From contig JBEKIF010000149.1 of NCBI GenBank assembly GCA_050011895.1, positions 1 through 10,235 of the forward strand: a stretch of DNA of 10,235 nt, given 5' to 3'. This DNA comes from DATBGO01 sp050011895. GTDB lineage: Bacteria > Actinomycetota > Actinomycetes > Streptosporangiales > Streptosporangiaceae. Below, one piece after another: positions 1-6,353 of the stretch (position 1 is the stretch's first letter; the number at the start of each line of letters is the position of its first letter). The notes beneath the pieces are model-generated. The model made no database searches. It worked only from the letters and a program-made list of their open reading frames with translations, and was not told the origin of the DNA. The translations under genes were made by a program, and so were the position numbers.

Positions 1-99
1 TCAGGTCGATGCGTAGCGGAAGTGCAACTCGCCGGGCCGGCCTGAGCAGGAGAATCGTAGGATATCGCTGACCCTGATCCTTCTGCCGCTGAGGTGAGA

Positions 100-213
100 A
101 TGCCAACCGAGCCCGTCGCATTCGCTGCGTCGGCAGTGACGGCAGATGTGCTGTGCGCGCTAGGCCTCGGCGCCAGCTACGGCCTCTCCTCGGCCGCGAC
201 TCCGCAGTCGTAA
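100..213 (+). CDS. 37-residue leader ORF translationally coupled to the copper ATPase
   Basis: A short ORF starts with ATG at 100 behind a strong Shine-Dalgarno (GAGGTGAG, 91-98) and has 37 codons. Its TAA stop (211-213) shares its last base with the ATG of the ATPase, giving TAATG. The ATPase ATG has no purine-rich ribosome site of its own just upstream, so its translation probably depends on ribosomes finishing this leader. The peptide is Ala/Ser-rich, with one Cys (residue 19), no His and a weakly hydrophobic centre. I recognise no family. It may matter as a coupling or regulatory leader rather than as a protein. The alternative is that it is not translated, and that the ATPase starts at GTG 153 or ATG 237. 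Both of those sites also lack a good ribosome site, which is why I prefer the coupled reading. Confidence 0.5.
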   Translation: MPTEPVAFAASAVTADVLCALGLGASYGLSSAATPQS

Positions 214-2891
214 TGCTGGCCACTTCAGCGAAGACGATGCCAGCGCAGGCGGGTGAGGTGCCCTTCGCCACCACGGAGCTTGAGCTGGGTGGCATGCACT
301 GCGGTGGCTGCGCTGTGCGGATCGAGCGAGCGCTCGGCCGGCTGCCCGCTGTGGCAAGTGCTTCAGTGAACCTGGCCACCACCAGGGCGTTCGTCTCCTA
401 CGACGGCTCGGCGATCAGCGTCAGCGAGCTCTGCGCGGCTGTGGCCGACATCGGCTACAGCGCCGAGGTTGTCGACGCCGCAGCCGGATCGGCCGACCGC
501 CAGCGCAGTGACCACTGGGTGCTGCGTGCGCTCATCTCCTGGCCGCTCGCCATCGCCGCGCTGCTTGTCTCGCTGCTGCTAGGGCAGACCGCCGGTCAGG
601 GCTGGACTGTCCTAGCCCTGGCCGTGGTGGTTGAGTTCGCCGGCGGCTGGCCGATTCTCCGCAACGCAGCTCGCCTGCTGCGACGTGGCGCAGTGAACAT
701 GGACACTCTGACCGCATTCGGCACGCTAGCTGCCGTCGCCGTGCAGGCCGTCGAGATCATTGCCCTCGACGGCCGCCACGTCCACATCGGCACGGGCAGC
801 GGTGCATTCGCGGCCCGGCTGCATTTCGCGATGGCGCCGCTCATCGTCGCCATCTTCGTCAGCGGGCGGGCCGCCGAGGCCGGCGCGCGGCGGCGGGCCG
901 CGGGCGCGATGCAGTCGGTGCTGTCGCTGCGCCCGCCCACGGCCCGCGTGGTCACCGATCCGGACGATGAGCAGGGCGAGCTCGTCGCGCCCGAAAGCGT
1001 GCCGGTGGAAGCGCTGGTGCGAGTGCGGCCAGGGGAGGCAATTCCGCTCGACGGCAGCGTGATCTGCGGCTGGTCAGCGGTCGATGAGTCGATGCTTACT
1101 GGCGAGCCGCTGCCTGCTGACCGCGGCCCCGGCAGCCTGGTTACCGGCGGCACGCGTAACGGCTCGGGGACGCTGGTGGTGCGCGTCGAGGCCCTGGCCT
1201 CGGAGTCGGTGCTGTCACGTCTGCAGCGGCTGGTCGAGGAAGCGCAGCGCGACAAGGCGCCGCTGCAGCGACTGGCGGACCGGGTGAGCAGGGTTTTCGT
1301 TCCCGCGGTGCTGCTGCTCGCCGTCGGGACGTTCGTCGTGTGGTGGTTCGTCGTGGCCAACCACGGCACGGCGGTGCTCGGTGCCCTGGCCGTCCTGCTT
1401 GTCGCCTGTCCGTGCGCGATGGGACTGGCCGCGCCGATGGCGATGATGGTCGGCTGCGGCAGCGCCGCGGCGCTCGGGATCTTCGTCCGCAACGGCGACG
1501 CCCTCGAACGGCTGTCCAAGGTGGACACCGTCGTGTTCGATAAGACGGGAACGCTGACTGAACGCCATGCCGTCGTCACCGACGTGCTCCCCGCACCGGG
1601 CATCGGGCCGGACGAACTGCTCGCGGCCGCTGCGGCAGTAGAAGCCGAGAGCGATCATCCGATCGCGCTGGCGATCATGGCCGCGAGCGGCTCGCCGCTG
1701 CGCGGGTCAGATGTCCAGGTCACTCCCGGCATGGGCGTGTCAGGCAGGGTCGACGGACTGCTGGTGCGGGTGAGCCGCCTTGATCAGCCGCGCCTGCCCG
1801 AGTCACTGTCGGCTGCAGTCGAGGCGCGCTGCGCGCAGGGCAAGACGGCAGTGCTCGTCGAGCGCGGGGACGACGTCATCGGAGCGATCGCGGTCACCAC
1901 CCCGCTTCGCCCCGAAGCTAGGTCCGGTATCGGCCGGCTGCACGAGATGGGGATGCGGACGCAGATCCTGAGCGGGGACAGCAGGCCGGCGGTGGTGACG
2001 GTCGGCGCCGCGCTCGGCATCGACGAAGTGCAGGCAGACCTGAGTCCCGCGGGCAAGGTGGCGGCGCTGCGTGCCGAGCGCAGCCCGTCGCGCACCGTCC
2101 TCATGGTGGGCGACGGCGTCAACGATGCTCCGGCGCTCGCCGCGGCCGCAATAGGGTGCGCGATCGGCAGCGGGTCAGAAGCCGCGCTGGCCAGCAGTGA
2201 CGTCGCTTTGCTCGGTAATGACCTGAATGGCGTGCCAGCCGCGGTTAACCTGGCGCGCGCGACCTACGCGGTGATGCTGCAGAACTTCGGCTGGGCCATG
2301 GGTTACAACATCGCCGCGCTGCCCCTGGCCGCCGCCGGGCTGATCGACCCGCTCGTGGCCGCTGTTGCCATGGGCCTGTCCAGCCTGCTCGTGGTGGCGA
2401 ACAGCCTGCGGCTAGCCCGGCTCGGACGTGTGGGCCTGGCCGACGTGCCGCGCCTGCGGAGGCTCCAGGCCGGCAAGTGGGGCATCGCGCTGTCGGTAGT
2501 GCTGCCAGTGGTGCTTTTCGCCGCGCTGACCGTGGCCGGGCAGATTGTCTCGCCCGCCAGGGGCCAGTCCCTGCTGCCCGAGCTTCCATCGATCTCGACT
2601 ATCAGCCTGCCTCTGGGCGGGAGCGCCCAGGTCTACCTCAATCCCGGCGCGCCAGGACTCAACGAGCTGCACGTGTTCATCTATCCGCCGCAGCCGCACG
2701 CGGCGATCGGCGCTGTCGACGTCACTGATGCGCTCGGTAACGGGTCGCGGCGGCTGCTCCGGCACCTGCGGATCGCGTCCAACCATTACGTCAACTACGT
2801 GCTGCTGGCTCCCGGTAAGTGGATCTTCCGAATCTCGGCCCGTATCGGCGGCCGGATCGAGTCCTTTGACGTGAAGCGCACCATCTCATGA
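213..2891 (+). CDS. P1B-1 copper-exporting ATPase with fused C-terminal YtkA/CopC-like outer domain
   Basis: This is an inner-membrane Cu(I) (possibly Ag) efflux ATPase of 892 residues from ATG 213. The start is chosen for its TAATG coupling; a GTG at 153 would add 20 residues. In order it shows an N-terminal heavy-metal domain with GMHCGGC (27-33), actuator TGE (296-298), membrane CPC (399-401), phosphorylation DKTGT (443-447, Asp443), a DHP version of the nucleotide-site HP (481-483), GDGVND (633-638), and YN (698-699) and MGLSS (720-724) in the last two core helices. CPC, YN and MxxSS together are the known P1B-1 Cu(I)/Ag(I) signature. Unlike usual CopA proteins, which end soon after helix 8, it continues about 150 residues. 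A ninth hydrophobic segment (about 756-778) is followed by a beta-rich domain (about 795-892) resembling the C-terminal domain of CopD/YtkA proteins, with an N-PG-PG-NELHV start and a late APGKW turn. By topology that domain would lie outside. Codon choice is looser at third positions than in the second ATPase. Confidence 0.9.
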   Translation: MLATSAKTMPAQAGEVPFATTELELGGMHCGGCAVRIERALGRLPAVASASVNLATTRAFVSYDGSAISVSELCAAVADIGYSAEVVDAAAGSADRQRSDHWVLRALISWPLAIAALLVSLLLGQTAGQGWTVLALAVVVEFAGGWPILRNAARLLRRGAVNMDTLTAFGTLAAVAVQAVEIIALDGRHVHIGTGSGAFAARLHFAMAPLIVAIFVSGRAAEAGARRRAAGAMQSVLSLRPPTARVVTDPDDEQGELVAPESVPVEALVRVRPGEAIPLDGSVICGWSAVDESMLTGEPLPADRGPGSLVTGGTRNGSGTLVVRVEALASESVLSRLQRLVEEAQRDKAPLQRLADRVSRVFVPAVLLLAVGTFVVWWFVVANHGTAVLGALAVLLVACPCAMGLAAPMAMMVGCGSAAALGIFVRNGDALERLSKVDTVVFDKTGTLTERHAVVTDVLPAPGIGPDELLAAAAAVEAESDHPIALAIMAASGSPLRGSDVQVTPGMGVSGRVDGLLVRVSRLDQPRLPESLSAAVEARCAQGKTAVLVERGDDVIGAIAVTTPLRPEARSGIGRLHEMGMRTQILSGDSRPAVVTVGAALGIDEVQADLSPAGKVAALRAERSPSRTVLMVGDGVNDAPALAAAAIGCAIGSGSEAALASSDVALLGNDLNGVPAAVNLARATYAVMLQNFGWAMGYNIAALPLAAAGLIDPLVAAVAMGLSSLLVVANSLRLARLGRVGLADVPRLRRLQAGKWGIALSVVLPVVLFAALTVAGQIVSPARGQSLLPELPSISTISLPLGGSAQVYLNPGAPGLNELHVFIYPPQPHAAIGAVDVTDALGNGSRRLLRHLRIASNHYVNYVLLAPGKWIFRISARIGGRIESFDVKRTIS

Positions 2892-2985
2892 GCAGAGCCG
2901 CCATCTACTCGTCTCATGAGCTGCCGAGTGCAGCAACGTCATCGGCCACGCCCCGGGACGGACAGTGCGCGAGGACGGGGGAAAG

Positions 2986-3522
2986 ATGCAGCGCAGATCA
3001 CGACATGGCCTAGCTGCCGCAAGTGTGCTGGCCGTCCTGCTGGGAATCGCCGGCTGCGCGGGGGGCGCGGCAGCGGCACTGGCACCGCAGCCGGCCGGCC
3101 AGACGCCCTCTCCGATTGCCCGCATGGTCTGCCAGAAGAAGGCAGCCGGGGAGATCGCCCAGACGCTGGGAGCCGAGGCCTCGGTGACCGTACCGACCTG
3201 GACTGATCACCTGTATTCCTGCGATTACCGCTACCGCGAGGGGACCATGGTGCTCTCGGTGAAGGAGCTGTCCAGCTGGGATCAGACGTACGCGTATTTC
3301 AGCGAGCTGGCCGGGGCACTGCACAAGAAAGCTCCGATCCTGGGCCTTGGCCAGGGTGCCTTCAGCGTGGCCGACGGGTCGGTAGTGGTCCGCAAGGACT
3401 GGAAGGTCCTGCTGGTCAACACCGCTGGGCTGCACGGCAAAGTCGGGGTGCCGCCGACTTCCCCAGGAGAGATAGCGCTCGTCGTGGCAGCAGTGATTCT
3501 CGGCTGCTGGAGCGGTGACTGA
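2986..3522 (+). CDS. Secreted lipoprotein of unknown family
   Basis: The 178-residue product has a clear lipoprotein signal: basic N-terminus (QRRSRH), hydrophobic stretch (about 9-20) and an IAGC lipobox with Cys24 as the lipidation site. It should therefore sit on the outer face of the membrane. The mature part begins with an Ala/Pro-rich linker and then a small mixed domain with three further Cys (49, 79, 173). The C-terminus GCWSGD is hydrophobic before it. I do not recognise the family; the general layout recalls small actinobacterial DUF3558-type lipoproteins, but I would not assign it. I chose ATG 2986 because it follows a purine-rich GGGGGAAAG and gives a normal-length signal; GTG 2965 would add seven residues. 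The gene lies 94 bp after the copper ATPase and overlaps the peroxidase start by 8 bp. This placement suggests an accessory role in copper or peroxidase function (inference). Confidence 0.75.
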   Translation: MQRRSRHGLAAASVLAVLLGIAGCAGGAAAALAPQPAGQTPSPIARMVCQKKAAGEIAQTLGAEASVTVPTWTDHLYSCDYRYREGTMVLSVKELSSWDQTYAYFSELAGALHKKAPILGLGQGAFSVADGSVVVRKDWKVLLVNTAGLHGKVGVPPTSPGEIALVVAAVILGCWSGD

Positions 3523-4879
3523 TGGACGGCATCGCGATAACGGTGCTGCGGTGACCGCCCATCCGCCAGAGGCAAGCGGCGGCTCCGGCCAGGCTGCGGA
3601 CAGTCGCCGCCGGCTCCCTGTATCGCGCCGCAGGCTCCTTGGCGCGGTCGGCGGGCTCACCGCCGGAGCGGCAGCTGCCGGTGCGGGGGCCGCGCTCGCA
3701 TCCAGCGAGGCGCCTGGGCCAGGCGGCGGGTATCTCGACGGCGTCGAGCCCTTCTATGGCGTACACCAGGGCGGGATCCTCACCTCGCAGCAGAGCCACA
3801 CGTACCTGGCTGCCCTGGACGTCACCACCGAGCGCCGGCAGGACCTGGCGGGCCTGCTTCGGCACTGGACGGACATCGCGGCCCGGCTGTCGGCCGGCGC
3901 CACTGCAGGTCCGCTGGCCAGCGACCCCGACAAGAATGAACCGGACAGCGGCGAGGCAGTCGGCCTTGGCCCGGCTCGCCTGACGGTCAACTTCGGCTTC
4001 GGCCCCACCTTGTTCGCCAAGGACGGCCATGACCGGTTCGGCCTGGCCAGCCAGCACCCGTATGAGCTCGCCGAGCTGCCACAATTTCCCGGCGACCAGC
4101 TCCTTGAGTCCAGGACCGGCGGCGACCTGACAGTCCACGCGTGTGCCGACGATCCCCAGGTGGCGTTCCATGCCGTACGCCAGCTCGTCCGGGCGGCCGA
4201 CGGCGTCGCATCGTTGCGCTGGTCCCAGGCTGGGTTCAGCGAGGCCCCGGCATCGGCCGGGACGCCCAGAAACCTCACGGGATTCAAGGACGGGACGATT
4301 AACCCCAAGACCGGGGCGCAGCTCGATCAGTACGTCTGGGTTGGCTATGAGGGGCCAGCCTGGATGACCGGAGGCACCTACCTCGTCTTGCGGCGCATCA
4401 CAATCTCACTCGAGCGCTGGGACACCCAGACCCTCGGGGCACAAGAGAAGGTCATCGGGCGCTACAAGATGTCCGGTGCGCCGCTCGGAAAGCCGGGCGA
4501 GTTTGATTCGCTCGACCTGCAGGCGAAGGACGGGCAGGGCAACTTGCTCATCCCGGCTGACTCGCACGTCCGGCTGGCCTCGCCCCAGGAGAACTGGGGC
4601 GCGATGATGCTGCGCCGGAGCTACAGCTACGACGACGGGGTGAACACGGTCAGTAACCAGGCAGCGAGCAGGCGACCGACCTTCGATGCCGGGCTGCTGT
4701 TCGCCTGCTACCAGCGTAATCCCCTGCTCGCGTTCGTCGCGATCTTCAGGAGGCTGGCCTGCAACGACCCGCTGCGCCAGTTCACTACCCACACCGGCAG
4801 TGCGATCGTAGCCATTCCGCCAGCGGCGGCAGGCCCTGGATACTGGGTGGGTCAGCGCTTGCTCGACTCGACCGGCTGA
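3515..4879 (+). CDS. Tat-exported dye-decolourising (DyP/EfeB-type) heme peroxidase
   Basis: This is a heme peroxidase of the DyP superfamily, 454 residues. A twin-arginine signal (SRRRLLG, 37-43, then a hydrophobic Ala/Gly run to about 62) indicates folded export through Tat. The DyP hallmark GFKDG is at 266-270, with Asp269 as the catalytic acid. The proximal heme His is His351 in the HVRLASP segment, and the distal Arg is in LRRSYSYDDG (Arg367/368). Length and motif order match the EfeB/A-type DyP group. EfeB proteins usually go with EfeU and EfeO iron-uptake genes; neither is here. In Streptomyces lividans the DyP enzyme DtpA is encoded with copper chaperones and is needed for maturation of the copper oxidase GlxA, so a DtpA-like role fits this neighbourhood better (inference). 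GTG 3515 overlaps the lipoprotein stop by 8 bp, with GGAG only 2 bp upstream; GTG 3551 is an alternative that keeps the signal peptide. Confidence 0.92.
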   Translation: MTDGRHRDNGAAVTAHPPEASGGSGQAADSRRRLPVSRRRLLGAVGGLTAGAAAAGAGAALASSEAPGPGGGYLDGVEPFYGVHQGGILTSQQSHTYLAALDVTTERRQDLAGLLRHWTDIAARLSAGATAGPLASDPDKNEPDSGEAVGLGPARLTVNFGFGPTLFAKDGHDRFGLASQHPYELAELPQFPGDQLLESRTGGDLTVHACADDPQVAFHAVRQLVRAADGVASLRWSQAGFSEAPASAGTPRNLTGFKDGTINPKTGAQLDQYVWVGYEGPAWMTGGTYLVLRRITISLERWDTQTLGAQEKVIGRYKMSGAPLGKPGEFDSLDLQAKDGQGNLLIPADSHVRLASPQENWGAMMLRRSYSYDDGVNTVSNQAASRRPTFDAGLLFACYQRNPLLAFVAIFRRLACNDPLRQFTTHTGSAIVAIPPAAAGPGYWVGQRLLDSTG

Positions 4880-5433
4880 TGCGACGCGGAGGTCGCCCTG
4901 TCGCTGGCGGCAAGGCCCTCATCGCCGGGTGGGTCTTCGCCACGATCCAGCTGCTGCTGGCCCTGGGGATCGCCTGGCGGCCCACTGTCCGGGTCGCCCT
5001 GGGCGCCTCGATCGTCTGGGCGCTGGGCGTGTGGTGGTTCGGGGAAGGGCTCGGGGAGGTACTGACACCCGGCGCAAGCCCGGTCAATGGCGCTCCCGGT
5101 GCCGTGATCATCTACGCGCTGCTCGCCGTGCTGCTGTGCCCCCGCAGGCACCGCGCCGGGCTATGGCAGGGCGGGGCCGGAGTCTTCTCAATACCCCTGG
5201 CGGGTTTGCTATATACCCCTCCCCGGTTTAACGAATACCGGGGCACGGGTTCCCGGATACCTATGCGGGGTTTACGGGTACGAAAGAATCCGGCGAATCA
5301 TGTTCCGCAAATTGAATCCAGAGCTTGTGCAGACCAGCGTTACGCTATTAATCTCATCCCGCTACGGGTCCCTGCCCGGCAGGCGTTCCCGGCGCCCGGC
5401 TCAAGACCCGCGCGGATGCTCCTGGCGCCGTAA
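4879..5433 (+). CDS. Truncated paralogue of the downstream polytopic membrane protein (probable gene fragment)
   Basis: The ATG overlaps the peroxidase stop (TGATG, 4877-4881), so the reading frame is probably translated by coupling. Residues 19-88 (4933-5142) align without gaps to residues 56-125 of the protein encoded at 5483-6352, with 56 of 70 identical by my count. Both include WRPT, WW-GEGLG, SPVNGAPGAVIIYALLAVLL and three hydrophobic segments. The fragment lacks the N-terminal 50 or so residues and the whole second half of that protein. After residue 88 the frame stays open to 5433, but the translation loses any membrane-protein character and runs through the repeat array, so the last 95 or so residues are unlikely to be a real domain. 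I read this as a degenerate tandem duplicate, though the first part could still make a small three-helix protein. Confidence 0.55.
   Translation: MRRGGRPVAGGKALIAGWVFATIQLLLALGIAWRPTVRVALGASIVWALGVWWFGEGLGEVLTPGASPVNGAPGAVIIYALLAVLLCPRRHRAGLWQGGAGVFSIPLAGLLYTPPRFNEYRGTGSRIPMRGLRVRKNPANHVPQIESRACADQRYAINLIPLRVPARQAFPAPGSRPARMLLAP
5191..5278 (+). repeat. Four 22-bp direct repeats (iteron-like operator array)
   Basis: Four units begin at 5191, 5213, 5235 and 5257, each exactly 22 bp after the last. All four start with ATACC (columns 1-5) and share GG at columns 13-14 and TT at columns 16-17, so nine of 22 columns are invariant. Three of the four read GGTTT at columns 13-17. Within a unit, ATACC and GGTTT form an imperfect dyad. 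The phase of 22 bp is close to two helical turns, which would place bound proteins on one face of the DNA. No further unit is recognisable on either side. The array sits upstream of the 5483 gene. The GC core flanked by AT recalls CsoR-type copper operators, but this is only a resemblance. Confidence 0.8.
5325..5351 (+). promoter_or_regulatory. Weak candidate promoter downstream of the repeat array
   Basis: TTGTGC (5325-5330) and TATTAA (5346-5351) could be -35 and -10 elements, but the 15-bp spacer is shorter than usual. The position, in the AT-richer part of the gene-free stretch and about 130 bp before the ATG at 5483, is reasonable. This is a guess from hexamer likeness. Confidence 0.25.
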
Positions 5434-5482
5434 ACCTCATCCCGGCCACGCAAGCGGCATAGACGACACGGAAGAGATATCC

Positions 5483-6352
5483 ATGACAATCCAGGCGACG
5501 GGCGCCAGCTCCGGTGGCCGGTGGCTTAGCGGCATCGGCGTGGCCCGGGAGGAGCGCTGGGCAGCGCCGGACAACCCTGCCGTCATCGCCGGACCGATCA
5601 GCTGGTCCGCGCGGCTCATCGGCCAGCACGGCACCGCGGCAAACGCGATCTTCGCCGTCATCCAGCTGCTGATCGCACTCGGGATCGCCTGGCGGCCCAC
5701 GATCAGGCTCGCGCTCGGCGCTTCCATCGCGTGGGCGCTGGCCGTGTGGTGGCTCGGCGAGGGCCTCGGCGGGATACTGAACGGCGCCGCGAGCCCGGTC
5801 AACGGCGCGCCGGGCGCGGTGATCATCTACGCGCTGCTCGCGGTCCTGCTCTGGCCTGGCCGGCCTGGCCGGCCTGCGCCGTTCGTCGCCGGCCGGTTCA
5901 CCGGAGCTGCGCTCGCCCGGTCGCTCTGGCTGGTGCTGTGGGGCAGCCTCGCTTACCTGGCGCTGCAGCCCGCGACCAGGGCACCGCAGGCACTGAGCGG
6001 CATGATCTCCGGGATGGCGTCCGGGGAGCCTGGCTGGCTGGCCGGCGTCGATAACCACCTGGGCGCATTCCTGGGCCACCGGGGGCCGGCTGCGGCCGTC
6101 GTGCTGGCGGTCGTGCTGGCGGTCGTGGCGGTGGGCGTCTGGCTGCCGCGCCCCGCCGCCAGGGCGGTCATAGTGCTGGCCGTCGTGGCAGCGGCTGCCA
6201 TCTGGATCGCGGAAGGACTCGGCGGCATGCTGACGGGGGGCGGCACAGATCCCAACTCCGGCCTGCTGCTGGCGCTGCTGGCCGTCGCATACTGGCCGCT
6301 GGCCGGCCGTAGCCCTGTCATTACCCAGTCTGCATCGCCTGAAGGAGCCTGA
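5483..6352 (+). CDS. Polytopic membrane protein of unknown function with internal repeat
   Basis: The product is 289 residues with about seven hydrophobic segments (roughly 54-72, 75-91, 110-124, 147-163, 203-220, 227-246, 258-272), so it is an integral membrane protein. It contains two related halves. WLGEGLGGIL, a loop with SPVNG and LLAVLLWP (about 90-125) is echoed by WIAEGLGGML, DPNSG and LLAVAYWP (about 241-272), which suggests an internal duplication. I know similar uncharacterised actinobacterial proteins but cannot give a named family. Few His, Met or Cys residues suggest that it does not itself bind copper in an obvious way. ATG 5483 is preferred over an upstream extension from 5300 because GGAAGAG lies 6 bp before it and the extension is Arg/Pro-rich without a pattern. 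It is followed one base later by the DUF5134 gene, whose ribosome site lies inside this gene's end, so the two are co-transcribed. Its N-terminal half is duplicated at 4933-5142. Confidence 0.8.
   Translation: MTIQATGASSGGRWLSGIGVAREERWAAPDNPAVIAGPISWSARLIGQHGTAANAIFAVIQLLIALGIAWRPTIRLALGASIAWALAVWWLGEGLGGILNGAASPVNGAPGAVIIYALLAVLLWPGRPGRPAPFVAGRFTGAALARSLWLVLWGSLAYLALQPATRAPQALSGMISGMASGEPGWLAGVDNHLGAFLGHRGPAAAVVLAVVLAVVAVGVWLPRPAARAVIVLAVVAAAAIWIAEGLGGMLTGGGTDPNSGLLLALLAVAYWPLAGRSPVITQSASPEGA
5853..5876 (+). repeat. Short 9-bp tandem repeat in the membrane-protein gene
   Basis: GGCCTGGCC occurs twice in a row (5853-5861, 5862-5870) and a partial third unit follows. It encodes a PGRPGRP turn between membrane segments and may vary in copy number by slippage. 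A similar in-frame 12-bp duplication (GTCGTGCTGGCG at 6098-6109 and 6110-6121) encodes VVLAVVLA in a later helix. Confidence 0.6.
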
Positions 6353-6353
6353 C

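Larger units (their letters stand above)
5143..5482. other. 340-bp stretch without a credible gene, lower GC than its surroundings
   Basis: This stretch lies between the end of the duplicated membrane-protein segment and the start of the full-length paralogue. It contains the 22-bp repeat array (5191-5278), then an AT-richer segment (about 5281-5360) and a GC-rich stretch leading to a ribosome site (GGAAGAG, 5470-5476). Two frames stay open across parts of it, but their translations look like neither membrane protein nor any family I know. It most likely serves as a promoter and control region for the two membrane-protein genes that follow. Confidence 0.6.

Noticed and set aside
1..99. Possible gene end or promoter at the left edge
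   Set aside because: All forward frames stop within about 70 bases, the minus frame ending at base 1 closes at 160 with no usable start other than a late TTG, and no hexamer pair is convincing.
596..1603. A 335-residue open frame on the minus strand inside the first ATPase gene
   Set aside because: It is antisense to a gene with full P-type ATPase motifs, and its Ser/Thr/Arg/Ala-rich translation has no family features; long antisense frames are common in high-GC DNA.
2888..3013. ORF of 41 codons with ATGA overlap at the ATPase stop
   Set aside because: It has no good ribosome site and an unremarkable composition, and it overlaps the lipoprotein start in another frame.
5191..5278. CRISPR array
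   Set aside because: The units adjoin at 22 bp with conserved bases spread inside each unit and no unique spacers of normal length.
5300..5482. N-terminal extension of the membrane protein from ATG 5300
   Set aside because: The extension is Arg/Pro-rich with no pattern, and the ATG at 5483 has a well-placed GGAAGAG; the short paralogue also has no such extension.
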